From JANXUC01 sp964619065 (GTDB taxonomy: Bacteria; Acidobacteriota; Terriglobia; Terriglobales; Acidobacteriaceae), in NCBI GenBank assembly GCA_964619065.1, contig CAZUCC010000005.1, positions 1 through 64,000 on the forward strand: a DNA stretch of 64,000 nucleotides. Direction: 5' to 3'. Positions 17,994 through 26,447 of the stretch are shown piece after piece. The translations under genes and the position numbers were made by a program. The number at the start of each line of letters is the position of its first letter. The stretch's first letter is position 1. The notes below the pieces were generated by a model, which saw nothing but the letters and a program-made list of their open reading frames with translations, was not told the DNA's origin and did no database searches.

Positions 17994-18015
17994 CCCGAAA
18001 ATCTCCTCTTTCGGG
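17994..18015 (-). terminator. Candidate 3' stem-loop after the MaoC-SDR gene
   Basis: CCCGAAA (17994-18000) and TTTCGGG (18009-18015) form a perfect seven-pair stem with an eight-base loop, about 30 bases after the stop of the MaoC-SDR gene and upstream of tRNA-Leu. No U-run follows on the transcript, so it may be a 3'-end stabiliser rather than a rho-independent terminator. Confidence 0.35.
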
Positions 18016-18046
18016 GGTGTAGTCCTGCAACGTAGTCTCATGGATT

Positions 18047-19465
18047 TTAAATGTGGCCTTTCATCTGTCGAAGCACCGACAGCACAACCGGCACCGGATC
18101 GTCCACTTCCGTTGGCGCGATTGTGGCGGTGAGATCGGTGGGCATCCGGCCCCATCTTGGCGCATGAAAGCGAATTTTTGGATGCGACTTTTGCAAGGCC
18201 CGAAAGAGGGTTTCTGCAGCCGCCTTCGCGGCGGAATATTCGGTCATCCCAAAGGGTGTTTCTTCGATCGCCACCGAGGACGGTTGCATGATGCTGCCCA
18301 GCGTTCCGCCCGACGAAGCCGTTGTAAAGACGTTCAGGAAACCGTCGACGTAAACCTGGCAGAGCTCGTGAAACAATGGTGCTGAAAACTTTCCGCGCGG
18401 CGCTCCGGCGATTGAAGGTGTTGAGAAATAGCACACCATCGTCGGCGTAAAGTCCCGGCAAAGTTCATCCAGCGCCGGCATCTCTCCGCGAACATCCAGT
18501 TGGAAGCAACTCGCATGGCCACCGCCGGCGGCGACCTCCTCAGCCACACGCCGGGCGTCTGCTTCGCCAAGTTGATAGGAGAACTTTACCGATGCCCCAC
18601 CGGCAGAAAGCAGTTTCACCGCAACCTCACCCAGCCCACGGGAACCGCCGATGACAATCGCACGTTCACCAGAAAATTCACCCGAGGCGACTGAGCGCGA
18701 CACCTCCGTAAATCCGGCCTGCACGGCAGGCGCGGGCCGCAGGGAAGCGATTACCGTGCCGGAGAATCCGGTGCCGCGCAGGCGGATGATCGCCCGGGCG
18801 AAACGCTCATCGTATTCGTCGACCGAATATGCCAATGCCCTAGAGGCATCTGAGGAATCCTCCAAATCGACGGCGTTCAGCAGAGAATGCAAACCAGGCG
18901 CACGCATTCCAACCACGCGCGTGGACGCCAGCAGAGCCGCGAATTGATCAGGCGGCAATTTCGCCGAGGCATGGGGAAATAACTCAGCAGCGAGGTTCTT
19001 GTCAAACATCAACGGCACGGTTCCGGCGGCCGATGAGATCTTGTCGCCCAAGAGCGTATGCGTCGACTCAACCAGGGGCGATTGGGCGGGTATTTCATTC
19101 GTCCGATCATTCGTCCGATCGTCCAGTTGCCAGTCGACTTCAGCCCGCACGAGTCTCGCCGTCGCGGTTGTGGCTTCCGAGCGAGTGTGTCTCTCGCCGA
19201 TGGACTTTGCGGAAAAAAAGACATCCTGCTCCAACCGTGCGGGGTTACGGAACTCCGCCCTCAGTCTGCGAATGCGAATCGCAGGCTGTCCAGCCAGCCA
19301 GCGATCCAGCAGCCACAACAGTGTATGAATGCCATGGACGACGGGTTGGCCGAACATAAGCCGCCGTGCCGCGATTGGGTCGATGTGAATCGGATTAAAA
19401 TCGCCAGAAAGCGTCGCAAATCGGTGTTGGCCATCCATGTTGAACTGTTTGGCTTCGATTTCCAT
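18047..19465 (-). CDS. MaoC-like hotdog hydratase fused to short-chain dehydrogenase/reductase
   Basis: A 472-residue cytoplasmic fusion. Residues 1-110 form a MaoC-type hotdog with the hydratase motif SGDFNPIHID (Asp22, His27) and the VVHGIH helix. Residues about 150-250 look like a second, degenerate hotdog (MRAPGLHSLLNAVDL then alternating beta strands). Residues 268-472 are an SDR domain with the nucleotide motif GGSRGLG (273-279), Ser396/397, and the catalytic Tyr410 and Lys414 (YSAAK). Hydration or dehydration of a 3-hydroxyacyl or sugar-like thioester, coupled to keto reduction, is inferred. The domain order is the reverse of eukaryotic peroxisomal MFE-2. An in-frame 12-bp tandem repeat (19097-19120) encodes the repeated RTND/RTNE. 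The partner pathway is not visible. Confidence 0.8.
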   Translation of the reverse strand: MEIEAKQFNMDGQHRFATLSGDFNPIHIDPIAARRLMFGQPVVHGIHTLLWLLDRWLAGQPAIRIRRLRAEFRNPARLEQDVFFSAKSIGERHTRSEATTATARLVRAEVDWQLDDRTNDRTNEIPAQSPLVESTHTLLGDKISSAAGTVPLMFDKNLAAELFPHASAKLPPDQFAALLASTRVVGMRAPGLHSLLNAVDLEDSSDASRALAYSVDEYDERFARAIIRLRGTGFSGTVIASLRPAPAVQAGFTEVSRSVASGEFSGERAIVIGGSRGLGEVAVKLLSAGGASVKFSYQLGEADARRVAEEVAAGGGHASCFQLDVRGEMPALDELCRDFTPTMVCYFSTPSIAGAPRGKFSAPLFHELCQVYVDGFLNVFTTASSGGTLGSIMQPSSVAIEETPFGMTEYSAAKAAAETLFRALQKSHPKIRFHAPRWGRMPTDLTATIAPTEVDDPVPVVLSVLRQMKGHI

Positions 19466-19758
19466 AGAGCGCTATTTCCAAGGCAGACTTAAGCCGCTCG
19501 ATTGTATCGAATCGGGTGAAGGACGTCTTGATATCGAGGAGTAGCAAACTGAGACATGCACGCGATTGCGACAAAAGTGCAGACGCTTGACCCACAAGGC
19601 TGGTTTGCGTCTCGTGTGCTGGAGAATTTAGATTAAAAGCTCATAAATTCCTGCAATTGACTGATTCTTCTGCCAAGCGAGCCGTATATAATTCCTCGCA
19701 GGTTTTGCACGCCACCGTCCTGTGAACTGGCCTCAGTTGCGGAGGTTGCACCGGTCTC
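19466..19758. promoter_or_regulatory. Divergent gap between MaoC-SDR and the GT87 gene
   Basis: No gene is seen in these 293 bases. A consensus-like TATAAT at 19687-19692 could be the -10 element of the GT87 gene, whose start is 67 bases further on. TTGACT at 19657 is too far (24 bases) to be its -35 partner. The promoter of the minus-strand fusion gene should lie in the left part. Confidence 0.35.
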
Positions 19759-21279
19759 ATGTCTAGCTTGAATAATTTTCTGCACGTGTTTTCGCTCCCG
19801 CGCGGGACTCCGGAGACGAGCACGTCTCTGGTTTGGGCGCTCAATGCGACGCTCCTGGTCGCCGTGTCTGCATTGGTAGTGTGGCTGTGGCGTTTTGCGC
19901 GGCAAAGAGATCTTGCTTCTGCGAACGCCCGGCTGATGCGCTTCCTTGTTTCCACGCCCATTCTGTCCGTCCTGGCCCTCGGCGCAATCTTCAACGTGGG
20001 TACTGCGATGTATTTGGGATACGAGGTTCCGCGCGACATTCTGCAGGACATTGTGTCGGCGAAGCTGTGGTTACAAGGCCAACCCGCCTTTCCGTTGAAC
20101 ATGACGGATCAAATTCGAGATGTGATGGACCACGAGCCAGCACCGGCTTCTTTGGACCGATGGAGTCCAACGCTGGCGCAGATGGAGAAGCGAGCATACG
20201 ATGCCGTTGTAACCGAGCCGTGGGCGCAAGCGCATCCGGCGAGTATGACCCTTCTGTTGGCGCTGTTTGTGCCGTGGATGCATGTGCGCACGATCCAACT
20301 ATTGTTTTCGCTGGCAGCACTGGCGTCGTTATTGGGGACGGTTTGGATCTTGCGGAAGGGTCTGGGTGCTCCGGCAACACCGCGTCTCTTTACTGCCTTG
20401 ACGTTGGGACTGTTGGGGTGGTTTCCGTTCTGGATGGTGCTGCGCAACGGGCAGGTCGGTTTTTTGCTGACTTTTCTGATGGCGCTGGGCTGGTACCTTC
20501 TGCGGCGCGAACGGAATGTCGCGGCGGGCATTTGCCTCGGAGTCGCCACTGCTTTGAAACTCTTTCCCGGCCTGTTGCTCGTGTACCTGCTTATTCGGAG
20601 ACGGAAGGCATTCTGGCCCGGCGCGCTCACGACGGCGGTCTTGCTGGTAGCCAGTTTTGGTCTGGTGGGTTGGCAGAATACTCAGGATTACTTACGGGTG
20701 ACCCATTTCGTCCAGGAATACTACAAGGACTATCCCGCGAATCTTTCGATGATGTCGATTTTCACTGCTCTTACGCCTGGGCTGGAGTTGCGCTGGCACA
20801 TATCGCGAATTTTCTTCGTGGCATGCCTCGGCTTCCTGGCTTGGACAGTCACCCGCAAGTCGCGGGACGTTGAAGGTTCTCTTACTTTCGATCTGGAATA
20901 TGCCATGTGCATAGCTCTCATGCCGGTACTCTCGCCGGTGTCCTGGGATCACTACCTGGTGGTTCTCGCGTTGCCGGTGGCGGTATTGATCTCCTCCTTA
21001 CGAAAGAGTTTCTTCGCGGAGCAGTGGATGTGGACTGCGGGTTTTCTGGTTGTGTCTGCGGTGCTGGCGGTGCCACGGCATTTCTCCAACTGGATCGGGC
21101 TTTTCGTTCTGCATTTGCGTCATCCAATTTTGCTGATTAAGCTGCCCGTGGTCGCCGTCTTCGGCGTTTTCATTCTCCTGTGGGGAATGAGGATGCGGCT
21201 GGCCCAGCCAACGAGCGCGATGAAGTCTCCCGGGGAAAAGGACCAGGTCGCCGCCGGAGGGCAGCCTGTAGCGGCGTAG
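19759..21279 (+). CDS. Polytopic glycosyltransferase, GT87/DUF2029 family
   Basis: An integral membrane protein of 506 residues with about eleven hydrophobic segments. It probably uses a polyprenyl-phosphate sugar (mannose in characterised actinobacterial PimE and related enzymes). The family signature is visible as GQVGFLLTFLMALGWYLL, followed by AAGICLGVATALKLFPGLLL, the latter with the lysine typical of GT87. A first periplasmic loop contains the acidic segment PRDILQDIVSAKLWLQG. The ATG follows a GGAGG-containing leader. It converges with the GT39-type gene that follows. The acceptor is unknown; cell-envelope glycan or glycolipid is likely. Confidence 0.82.
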   Translation: MSSLNNFLHVFSLPRGTPETSTSLVWALNATLLVAVSALVVWLWRFARQRDLASANARLMRFLVSTPILSVLALGAIFNVGTAMYLGYEVPRDILQDIVSAKLWLQGQPAFPLNMTDQIRDVMDHEPAPASLDRWSPTLAQMEKRAYDAVVTEPWAQAHPASMTLLLALFVPWMHVRTIQLLFSLAALASLLGTVWILRKGLGAPATPRLFTALTLGLLGWFPFWMVLRNGQVGFLLTFLMALGWYLLRRERNVAAGICLGVATALKLFPGLLLVYLLIRRRKAFWPGALTTAVLLVASFGLVGWQNTQDYLRVTHFVQEYYKDYPANLSMMSIFTALTPGLELRWHISRIFFVACLGFLAWTVTRKSRDVEGSLTFDLEYAMCIALMPVLSPVSWDHYLVVLALPVAVLISSLRKSFFAEQWMWTAGFLVVSAVLAVPRHFSNWIGLFVLHLRHPILLIKLPVVAVFGVFILLWGMRMRLAQPTSAMKSPGEKDQVAAGGQPVAA

Positions 21280-21285
21280 TGCGAA

Positions 21286-21304
21286 TGCAGATTTTAGATC
21301 TGCA
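21286..21304. terminator. Candidate bidirectional terminator between convergent glycosyltransferase genes
   Basis: TGCAGAT and ATCTGCA form a perfect seven-pair stem with loop TTTAG, seven bases after the GT87 stop. A further partial inverted copy and AATTTTC follow at 21305-21325. The position between two converging genes fits a terminator, but the stem is AT-rich and the T-run is short. Confidence 0.35.
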
Positions 21305-21351
21305 ATCAGCAGTCTGCAATTTTCTTCCCCACCTACCAGGATTCACGCAAC

Positions 21352-23127
21352 CTAGCGCTTGCCCGCCGGTGGGCCCGCGTGATTGGTTTCGCTCTGGCTG
21401 TTTTCCGGGATATAGATCAAACGAATCGTCTTGTCGATTTTGGCGACAGGCGGGTAAGCGTCGAGCCAGGCATAGCCATCGAAAGTGGCAGGGAACCAGG
21501 GGCTTTCGCCGAGGCGGATGTGGTAATTGCTAATGGCGATCCAGCCGGTGGCATGTTCGTAAAGAGCCAGGGTTTGGTAGGGCGGCAAGTTCATCTGTGT
21601 GAGATCGGCACTGGTGTAGAGACGCAGGTGCAGATGATCAATTTTGCGCTCGGCGAGCACGCGCGAAAGCTGCAGGATATTCTGTCCAGCGTCAAAATCG
21701 CCGCCCACCATAAGGCGTTTGTCGGGGTTACTGCCGGCAAACATACTCGTATAGGTAAGGTAGTTGGGGTGAACCCTAGCGGTGGAAAGAGCCTGCCCGA
21801 GCAGAAGTGCGCCCAGAGCTAGCGGCACAAGGCGGGGCCAGCGCGAGCGCAGCGCCCAGAGTTCGCAACAGGCGAACGCTGCAAGAATCGCGAGCAGCGG
21901 ATACACGAAGAGAATGTGCCGGATTCCGAGATTGATCTTGATGGGCATCGAGAAAATCAGGATCGCCAGCGCGGAAACAGCGGGCGCTGCCAGGTGCCAA
22001 TCCCGTCCGCTCTGAAAGCGGCGCAGGGCCCAGCCAGTCCCGATCGCCGCGAGCAGCAGGAACCCAGGCGTCGTCTTGAACGCCAGCATGAAGAGGAAGA
22101 AGTACCACCATCCTCCGCGCCGGACGTGTCCCAACAGATAGGCTGGATAGAGTTTGCCGTTTTCGCCGACAGTCCGGAAGATGCCTTGGAAAAATTCAGG
22201 AGCAGGCAAGCTGGGATTGAGTGCAATCACCTTCATCGCCACGGCCCTGGCTGGCGAAGGCAATCTGAGACGTTCTATGTCGTGAGCAGGATGCTCAAAA
22301 ATCTGATCGAGAGGCCGCACGGAAAAACGATAGCCACCCCATACTACGAAACACATGGCAAAGAACGCGAGAAGGACGGGCCGCGTCCAGTGCCGCAGTT
22401 CTTGCCGGATCGACGAGCCGGACTCGTTGCGGCGACTCCACCACCGGCAAGCCACAATGGCCAAAAAGCATGTCGGAAGGAATACCAACCACGGTGTGTT
22501 CGAAAGAATGGCGCCAGCAACAGCGATTCCCAGCGTCAACGAGCGGCCCCACACGGGGGAGTCCAGCCAGCGCACCAGAGCAAAGAGAGCAGCCGGCAAA
22601 AAGGCGAGCAAGGCAGGATCGACGTACGCGACAGAGCAATACCCGAGAATCACGGGCTCCATCGTCAAAAGAAAAAGAGCGAGGACAGCGGGCCAATCTC
22701 CCAGCAGGCTTCGCGTCCAGAAAAATGTTACTAACGCGGTCAGCAGGAAAAAAGGCAGGGTACCAAGCCGGGCCAGAGTTAAGTTGTGGAGATATTGTCC
22801 ACGCGCATACAGAATCTGGTTTCCGGCGCCGTAGAAGTCATAGCCCTGAGTTTTGTCTCCACCGACGAACTTGAACTCCGGCAGGCGGAGACCAGAAAGA
22901 TAGGGCCCGATCGCAACCGCAATTCGCGGCAAGGGTGGATGTTGCGGTTCCATTCTGAAGGTGCCCTTGTCGAGCCACTCCATACCGCAGGCGATGTGCG
23001 CAGGTTCGTCGTAAGCCTGATTGAAAGCGTGGTAAGTAGAGACAATGCGGATGATCGCAATCAGTATCAGAAAAAGCGCGGCGGGTGTAACGAAACGGGA
23101 GGACGAAGAGCGAAGCGCGTTGATCAA
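21352..23127 (-). CDS. Membrane glycosyltransferase, PMT_2/GT39 superfamily
   Basis: Polytopic membrane protein of 591 residues belonging to the dolichyl/polyprenyl-phosphate mannosyltransferase-like clan. The first periplasmic loop has the acidic AYDEPAHIACGMEWLDKG motif, then PQHPPLPR. About ten further helices follow, then a soluble C-terminal domain of about 130 residues with GGDFDAGQNI. The TTG start has a convincing GGAG site seven bases upstream. It is transcribed away from the wecB-led locus and converges with the GT87 gene. Substrate and acceptor cannot be told from sequence. Confidence 0.8.
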   Translation of the reverse strand: MINALRSSSSRFVTPAALFLILIAIIRIVSTYHAFNQAYDEPAHIACGMEWLDKGTFRMEPQHPPLPRIAVAIGPYLSGLRLPEFKFVGGDKTQGYDFYGAGNQILYARGQYLHNLTLARLGTLPFFLLTALVTFFWTRSLLGDWPAVLALFLLTMEPVILGYCSVAYVDPALLAFLPAALFALVRWLDSPVWGRSLTLGIAVAGAILSNTPWLVFLPTCFLAIVACRWWSRRNESGSSIRQELRHWTRPVLLAFFAMCFVVWGGYRFSVRPLDQIFEHPAHDIERLRLPSPARAVAMKVIALNPSLPAPEFFQGIFRTVGENGKLYPAYLLGHVRRGGWWYFFLFMLAFKTTPGFLLLAAIGTGWALRRFQSGRDWHLAAPAVSALAILIFSMPIKINLGIRHILFVYPLLAILAAFACCELWALRSRWPRLVPLALGALLLGQALSTARVHPNYLTYTSMFAGSNPDKRLMVGGDFDAGQNILQLSRVLAERKIDHLHLRLYTSADLTQMNLPPYQTLALYEHATGWIAISNYHIRLGESPWFPATFDGYAWLDAYPPVAKIDKTIRLIYIPENSQSETNHAGPPAGKR

Positions 23128-23448
23128 GGACAGACTCCGGATGAGAATCGCGGGTCCATCCTACAATACAGCGCACCCGGCGCAGCTAGTTCGAATCGGG
23201 ACTGCTATGGCACAGAGGGGGGATGGCAGAAACTTGCTGGAGCGGTTACATTTGTAACTGTCCCTCGCAAAGTCCCTCACGGCATGACCTACTCAGGCTT
23301 TTGTGCAATAATCTGCACAGAGTACGAAAGTTTTGCTCTTAACTAAGTTCGTAACCGCATATTTTGAATGTATTTACGAACGTCGGATGTTTGGACTGTG
23401 GCGTAAGGCTTGCACCTAAACCAGCGTTAGCTCCTCCCCCCAAAACGG
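23128..23448. promoter_or_regulatory. Divergent promoter region ahead of the polysaccharide locus, with inverted repeats
   Basis: These 321 bases contain no gene and separate two divergent transcripts. Three dyads stand out. GTTACA-TT-TGTAAC is at 23245-23258. GTGCA/TGCAC is at 23303-23318. GTTCGTAA/TTACGAAC, with eight-base perfect arms and a 19-base AT-rich spacer, is at 23347-23381. The last lies about 70 bases before the wecB start and could be an operator for the locus. The AT-rich spacer may hold promoter elements, but no clear -35/-10 pair was found. Confidence 0.4.
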
Positions 23449-24693
23449 ATGAGCAAAGTAACCTTACGATCGAGTAAGGAATCGGGCAACCCCCCTAAGC
23501 CAATCGATTCCCATGTGAGCAGTGACTCGCCCCAGCACAACCCTGCTGGCAGGCAGCGGGTTTTGTGCGTTTTCGGCACACGCCCCGAGGTCATCAAGCT
23601 CGCTCCCGTGCTGCGCGCGTTGCAAAGCCGTGCGGATATCGACACCCTTGTCGTAAGTTCCGGCCAGCACACGAGCTTGCTCTATCCGTTCCTCGACTTT
23701 TTCGGAATCAAGCTGGACCATGATCTGCAAGTGATGCAGCCCAACCAGACTCCGAATGAAGTATGCGCGCGCGTGATGGCCGGGCTCGAGCCTATCATTC
23801 AACGCGAGAAGCCGTCGCTCATTCTGGTTCAGGGCGACACGACAACGGCACTTGCCGGAGCGCTCTCGGGATTTCACCACGGTATTCTGGTCGGCCATGT
23901 GGAAGCCGGGCTGCGGTCGGGAAATCCGAACAGCCCTTTTCCCGAAGAGATGAACCGGCGTCTGGTTTCACGCGTCGCGACATACCACTTCGCTGCGACG
24001 GCAGGGAACCGGGCTGCGTTGCTGCAGGAAGGCGTTTCCGCGGCGAACATTTTCGTGACCGGCAATCCGGTGGTGGATTCGCTGACGTACATCCGGGAGA
24101 ATGCCACACCATCGGAGCGCGCCGCCGAGTTGTTGCAGCTGGCGGAAGGAAAGAAGCTGATCGTACTGACCACGCACCGCCGTGAAAGTTTTGGCAAAGT
24201 TATGCGTCAGCATCTGCGCACCATTCGCGATTTCGTGCGCGAGCATGAAGATGTAGCAGCAGTATTCGCTGTGCACCCCAACCCGAATGTTCGGGCGGCA
24301 GCCGAAGCGGAGTTAGACGGGCAGGAACGGATTCATCTGGTAGAGCCGCTGAACTATCCCGACTTTATTCACCTCTTGCAGCATGCCTGGCTGCTGGTGT
24401 CCGATTCCGGCGGAATTCAAGAAGAGGCACCGACATTGCGCAAGCCTCTCCTGGTGTTGCGCAGTAATACGGAGCGCCCGGAAGCGGTGGAGTCTGGAGT
24501 GGCCGTTCTCGTAGGCGATAAGCCGGGCCGCTTGCGGCAACTACTGCACGCCGCGCTGACCGACAAAGTTTGGGCCGACCGCGTGCGGACGGTGGAAAAT
24601 CCTTTCGGCGACGGAGCCGCAGGAGAGAAGATTGCCGACATTTTGCATCAGGAACTTGTAGGTTCGCCGGTGGCTGCAAAGGTGGCGGTATGA
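23449..24693 (+). CDS. wecB: UDP-N-acetylglucosamine 2-epimerase (non-hydrolysing)
   Basis: Makes UDP-ManNAc from UDP-GlcNAc, or inverts C2 of a modified UDP-hexuronic acid, as WbpI does. The 414 residues carry the GT-B-like fold signatures VFGTRPEVIKLAPVL (about 41-55), VQGDTTTALAGAL, HVEAGLRSGN, THRRES and SDSGGIQEEAP. About 38 extra residues precede the first strand. The ATG follows an A-rich leader. It is the first gene of the plus-strand polysaccharide locus, and its stop overlaps the next start (ATGA). The gene order epimerase, aminotransferase, dehydrogenase, acyltransferase downstream makes a WbpI-type role on a diamino-hexuronate as plausible as plain WecB. Confidence 0.88.
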   Translation: MSKVTLRSSKESGNPPKPIDSHVSSDSPQHNPAGRQRVLCVFGTRPEVIKLAPVLRALQSRADIDTLVVSSGQHTSLLYPFLDFFGIKLDHDLQVMQPNQTPNEVCARVMAGLEPIIQREKPSLILVQGDTTTALAGALSGFHHGILVGHVEAGLRSGNPNSPFPEEMNRRLVSRVATYHFAATAGNRAALLQEGVSAANIFVTGNPVVDSLTYIRENATPSERAAELLQLAEGKKLIVLTTHRRESFGKVMRQHLRTIRDFVREHEDVAAVFAVHPNPNVRAAAEAELDGQERIHLVEPLNYPDFIHLLQHAWLLVSDSGGIQEEAPTLRKPLLVLRSNTERPEAVESGVAVLVGDKPGRLRQLLHAALTDKVWADRVRTVENPFGDGAAGEKIADILHQELVGSPVAAKVAV

Positions 24694-26447
24694 AGCCAGT
24701 TCAAGCCAACGCTCCGGATGCGGCACGTCGCGATCTGATGACCGTGGTGCTCGAAGACTATTTCCATGTGGGCGCCATGCGTGGGCTGATTAGTCAGCAT
24801 CAGTGGAGCCGATTCGAAACACGTTTCGAAACCAATACGTTGAAGGCGCTGGATCTGCTGAAAGAACACGATGTGAAGGCGACTTTCTTCGTCTTGGGCT
24901 GGATCGCGGAGCGGCAGCCGGAGTTGGTTGCCGAAATCGCCCGGCAGGGACACGAAATCGCGAACTACGGTTTTGCCCATCGCGATGTGCGGCAGATGAC
25001 GCGCGAGGAATTTCGCGACGATGCCCGGCGCTCACGCGACCTGTTGGAGATTGCCAGCGGCCGGCGTGTGGTGGGGTTCCGCATTCCGCAAGGCCTGCGT
25101 TCGGCCTCTGATTTATGGGTGCTCGATGTGCTGGCGGAAGAGGGTTATGCCTATGATTCGAGCGTCGTGCCGTTTTCCTACGAGCGTGCTGCGCGCGGCG
25201 CCTTTCTCCATGTGAAGGATGGGCACCAACTCTGGGAATTCCCGCATGCCACCCTCAATCTCTTCGGGTATCTGCTTCCGATTTCCGGAGGAAATTATTT
25301 CCGGCAGATTCCCCATACGCTGCTCCACCACGCCGTAGCTCATTGGAAGCGGGATTTCGATGCGCCTTTCATGATGTATTTTCATGTGTGGGAATTGGAT
25401 CCGGACCAGCCGCGTATCAGCGCGGCATCGTGGTTGGCACGCACGCGGCAGTACCGCAACCTGCGGAAGATGAAGTGGGTATTGGCGGATTACTGCACAA
25501 AATACAAATTCGGCGGCGTGGCAGACTATCTGGGAATCGATACAACGCCAGCGACAACGCACCAGCCGCGTTCCGTGACAGCACCAGTGCCGGTTGTTTC
25601 CGTCGAGATTGGGCGGCAAGCAGCCCGCGTTCCAGTTTCCATTGTTGTGCCTTGTTTCAATGAACGGCCCGCGCTTCCTTATCTGGCGAACACGCTCGAG
25701 AGCGTGACGAAACTACTTGCACAGGACTACGAGACCCATTTTGTTTTTGTCGACGATGGCAGCACCGATGGCACGTGGGAGCTGTTGAACCGTCTGTTTG
25801 GAGCGCGCGAAGATTGCCGTGTGGTCAAGCATGAAATCAATCGCGGTGTGGCGGCTTCCATTTTGACCGGCATTCGCCATGCCACCGATGAAATTGTTTG
25901 CTCCATGGATTGCGATTGCACCTACGATCCGCATGAACTGGCGCACATGATCCCTCTGCTGACGGAGGACGTCGATCTTGTGACGGCATCGCCCTACCAT
26001 CCGCAAGGCGGACGCGTGATGAATGTGCCGCAGTGGCGTCTGGTGCTCTCCAAGGGCGCGTCGTGGCTCTACAGCAAAGTGCTGCGCCACAAGCTCCATA
26101 CGTACACGAGTTGTTTCCGGGTGTACCGGCGGAGTGCCGTGGCCGACCTGGAGTTGCGGGAATGCGGATTCCTCGGCGTCTCAGAAACGCTGGCCTTGCT
26201 CGATCTCCGCGGACATAACATCCGCGAATTTCCGACCACGCTCTACGTGCGAATTCTCGGCCAGTCGAAAATGAAGGTTGCCCGCAATATCGTGGGCCAT
26301 CTCAGGAATTTATGGCGGATGCGCCGCATGCGCCGACTTTTGGACCAACAGCAGTTGATCCCGAAAATGGTTCGTTCCGAAACGCAACCCCTTATTCAAC
26401 CCGAACCGCCTTCTTTGAAATCTCATATAGAGGTTAATCATGAATAG
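24690..26447 (+). CDS. DUF3473-type polysaccharide deacetylase fused to GT2 glycosyltransferase
   Basis: A 585-residue fusion. Residues 15-290 match the exosortase-locus polysaccharide deacetylase family (TIGR03006/DUF3473): LEDYFH at 21-26, VKATFFVLGWIAERQPELV, and a terminal DAPFMMYFHVWELDPDQPRI. Residues about 350-585 are a GT2 glycosyltransferase (SIVVPCFNERPAL, FVDDGSTDGTW, SMDCDCTYDP), close to dolichol-phosphate-sugar synthases. In the deacetylase half the usual first metal histidine of the His-x3-His motif is Tyr93; His97 remains. Start ATG 24690 overlaps the wecB stop; the frame is open further upstream but only as a shadow of wecB. The role is probably building or modifying a lipid-linked saccharide at the inner membrane. 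Confidence 0.82.
   Translation: MKPVQANAPDAARRDLMTVVLEDYFHVGAMRGLISQHQWSRFETRFETNTLKALDLLKEHDVKATFFVLGWIAERQPELVAEIARQGHEIANYGFAHRDVRQMTREEFRDDARRSRDLLEIASGRRVVGFRIPQGLRSASDLWVLDVLAEEGYAYDSSVVPFSYERAARGAFLHVKDGHQLWEFPHATLNLFGYLLPISGGNYFRQIPHTLLHHAVAHWKRDFDAPFMMYFHVWELDPDQPRISAASWLARTRQYRNLRKMKWVLADYCTKYKFGGVADYLGIDTTPATTHQPRSVTAPVPVVSVEIGRQAARVPVSIVVPCFNERPALPYLANTLESVTKLLAQDYETHFVFVDDGSTDGTWELLNRLFGAREDCRVVKHEINRGVAASILTGIRHATDEIVCSMDCDCTYDPHELAHMIPLLTEDVDLVTASPYHPQGGRVMNVPQWRLVLSKGASWLYSKVLRHKLHTYTSCFRVYRRSAVADLELRECGFLGVSETLALLDLRGHNIREFPTTLYVRILGQSKMKVARNIVGHLRNLWRMRRMRRLLDQQQLIPKMVRSETQPLIQPEPPSLKSHIEVNHE

Noticed and set aside
19657..19692. TTGACT and TATAAT as a sigma-70 promoter
   Set aside because: The spacer is 24 bases, too long for the pair; only the TATAAT is retained as a possible -10.
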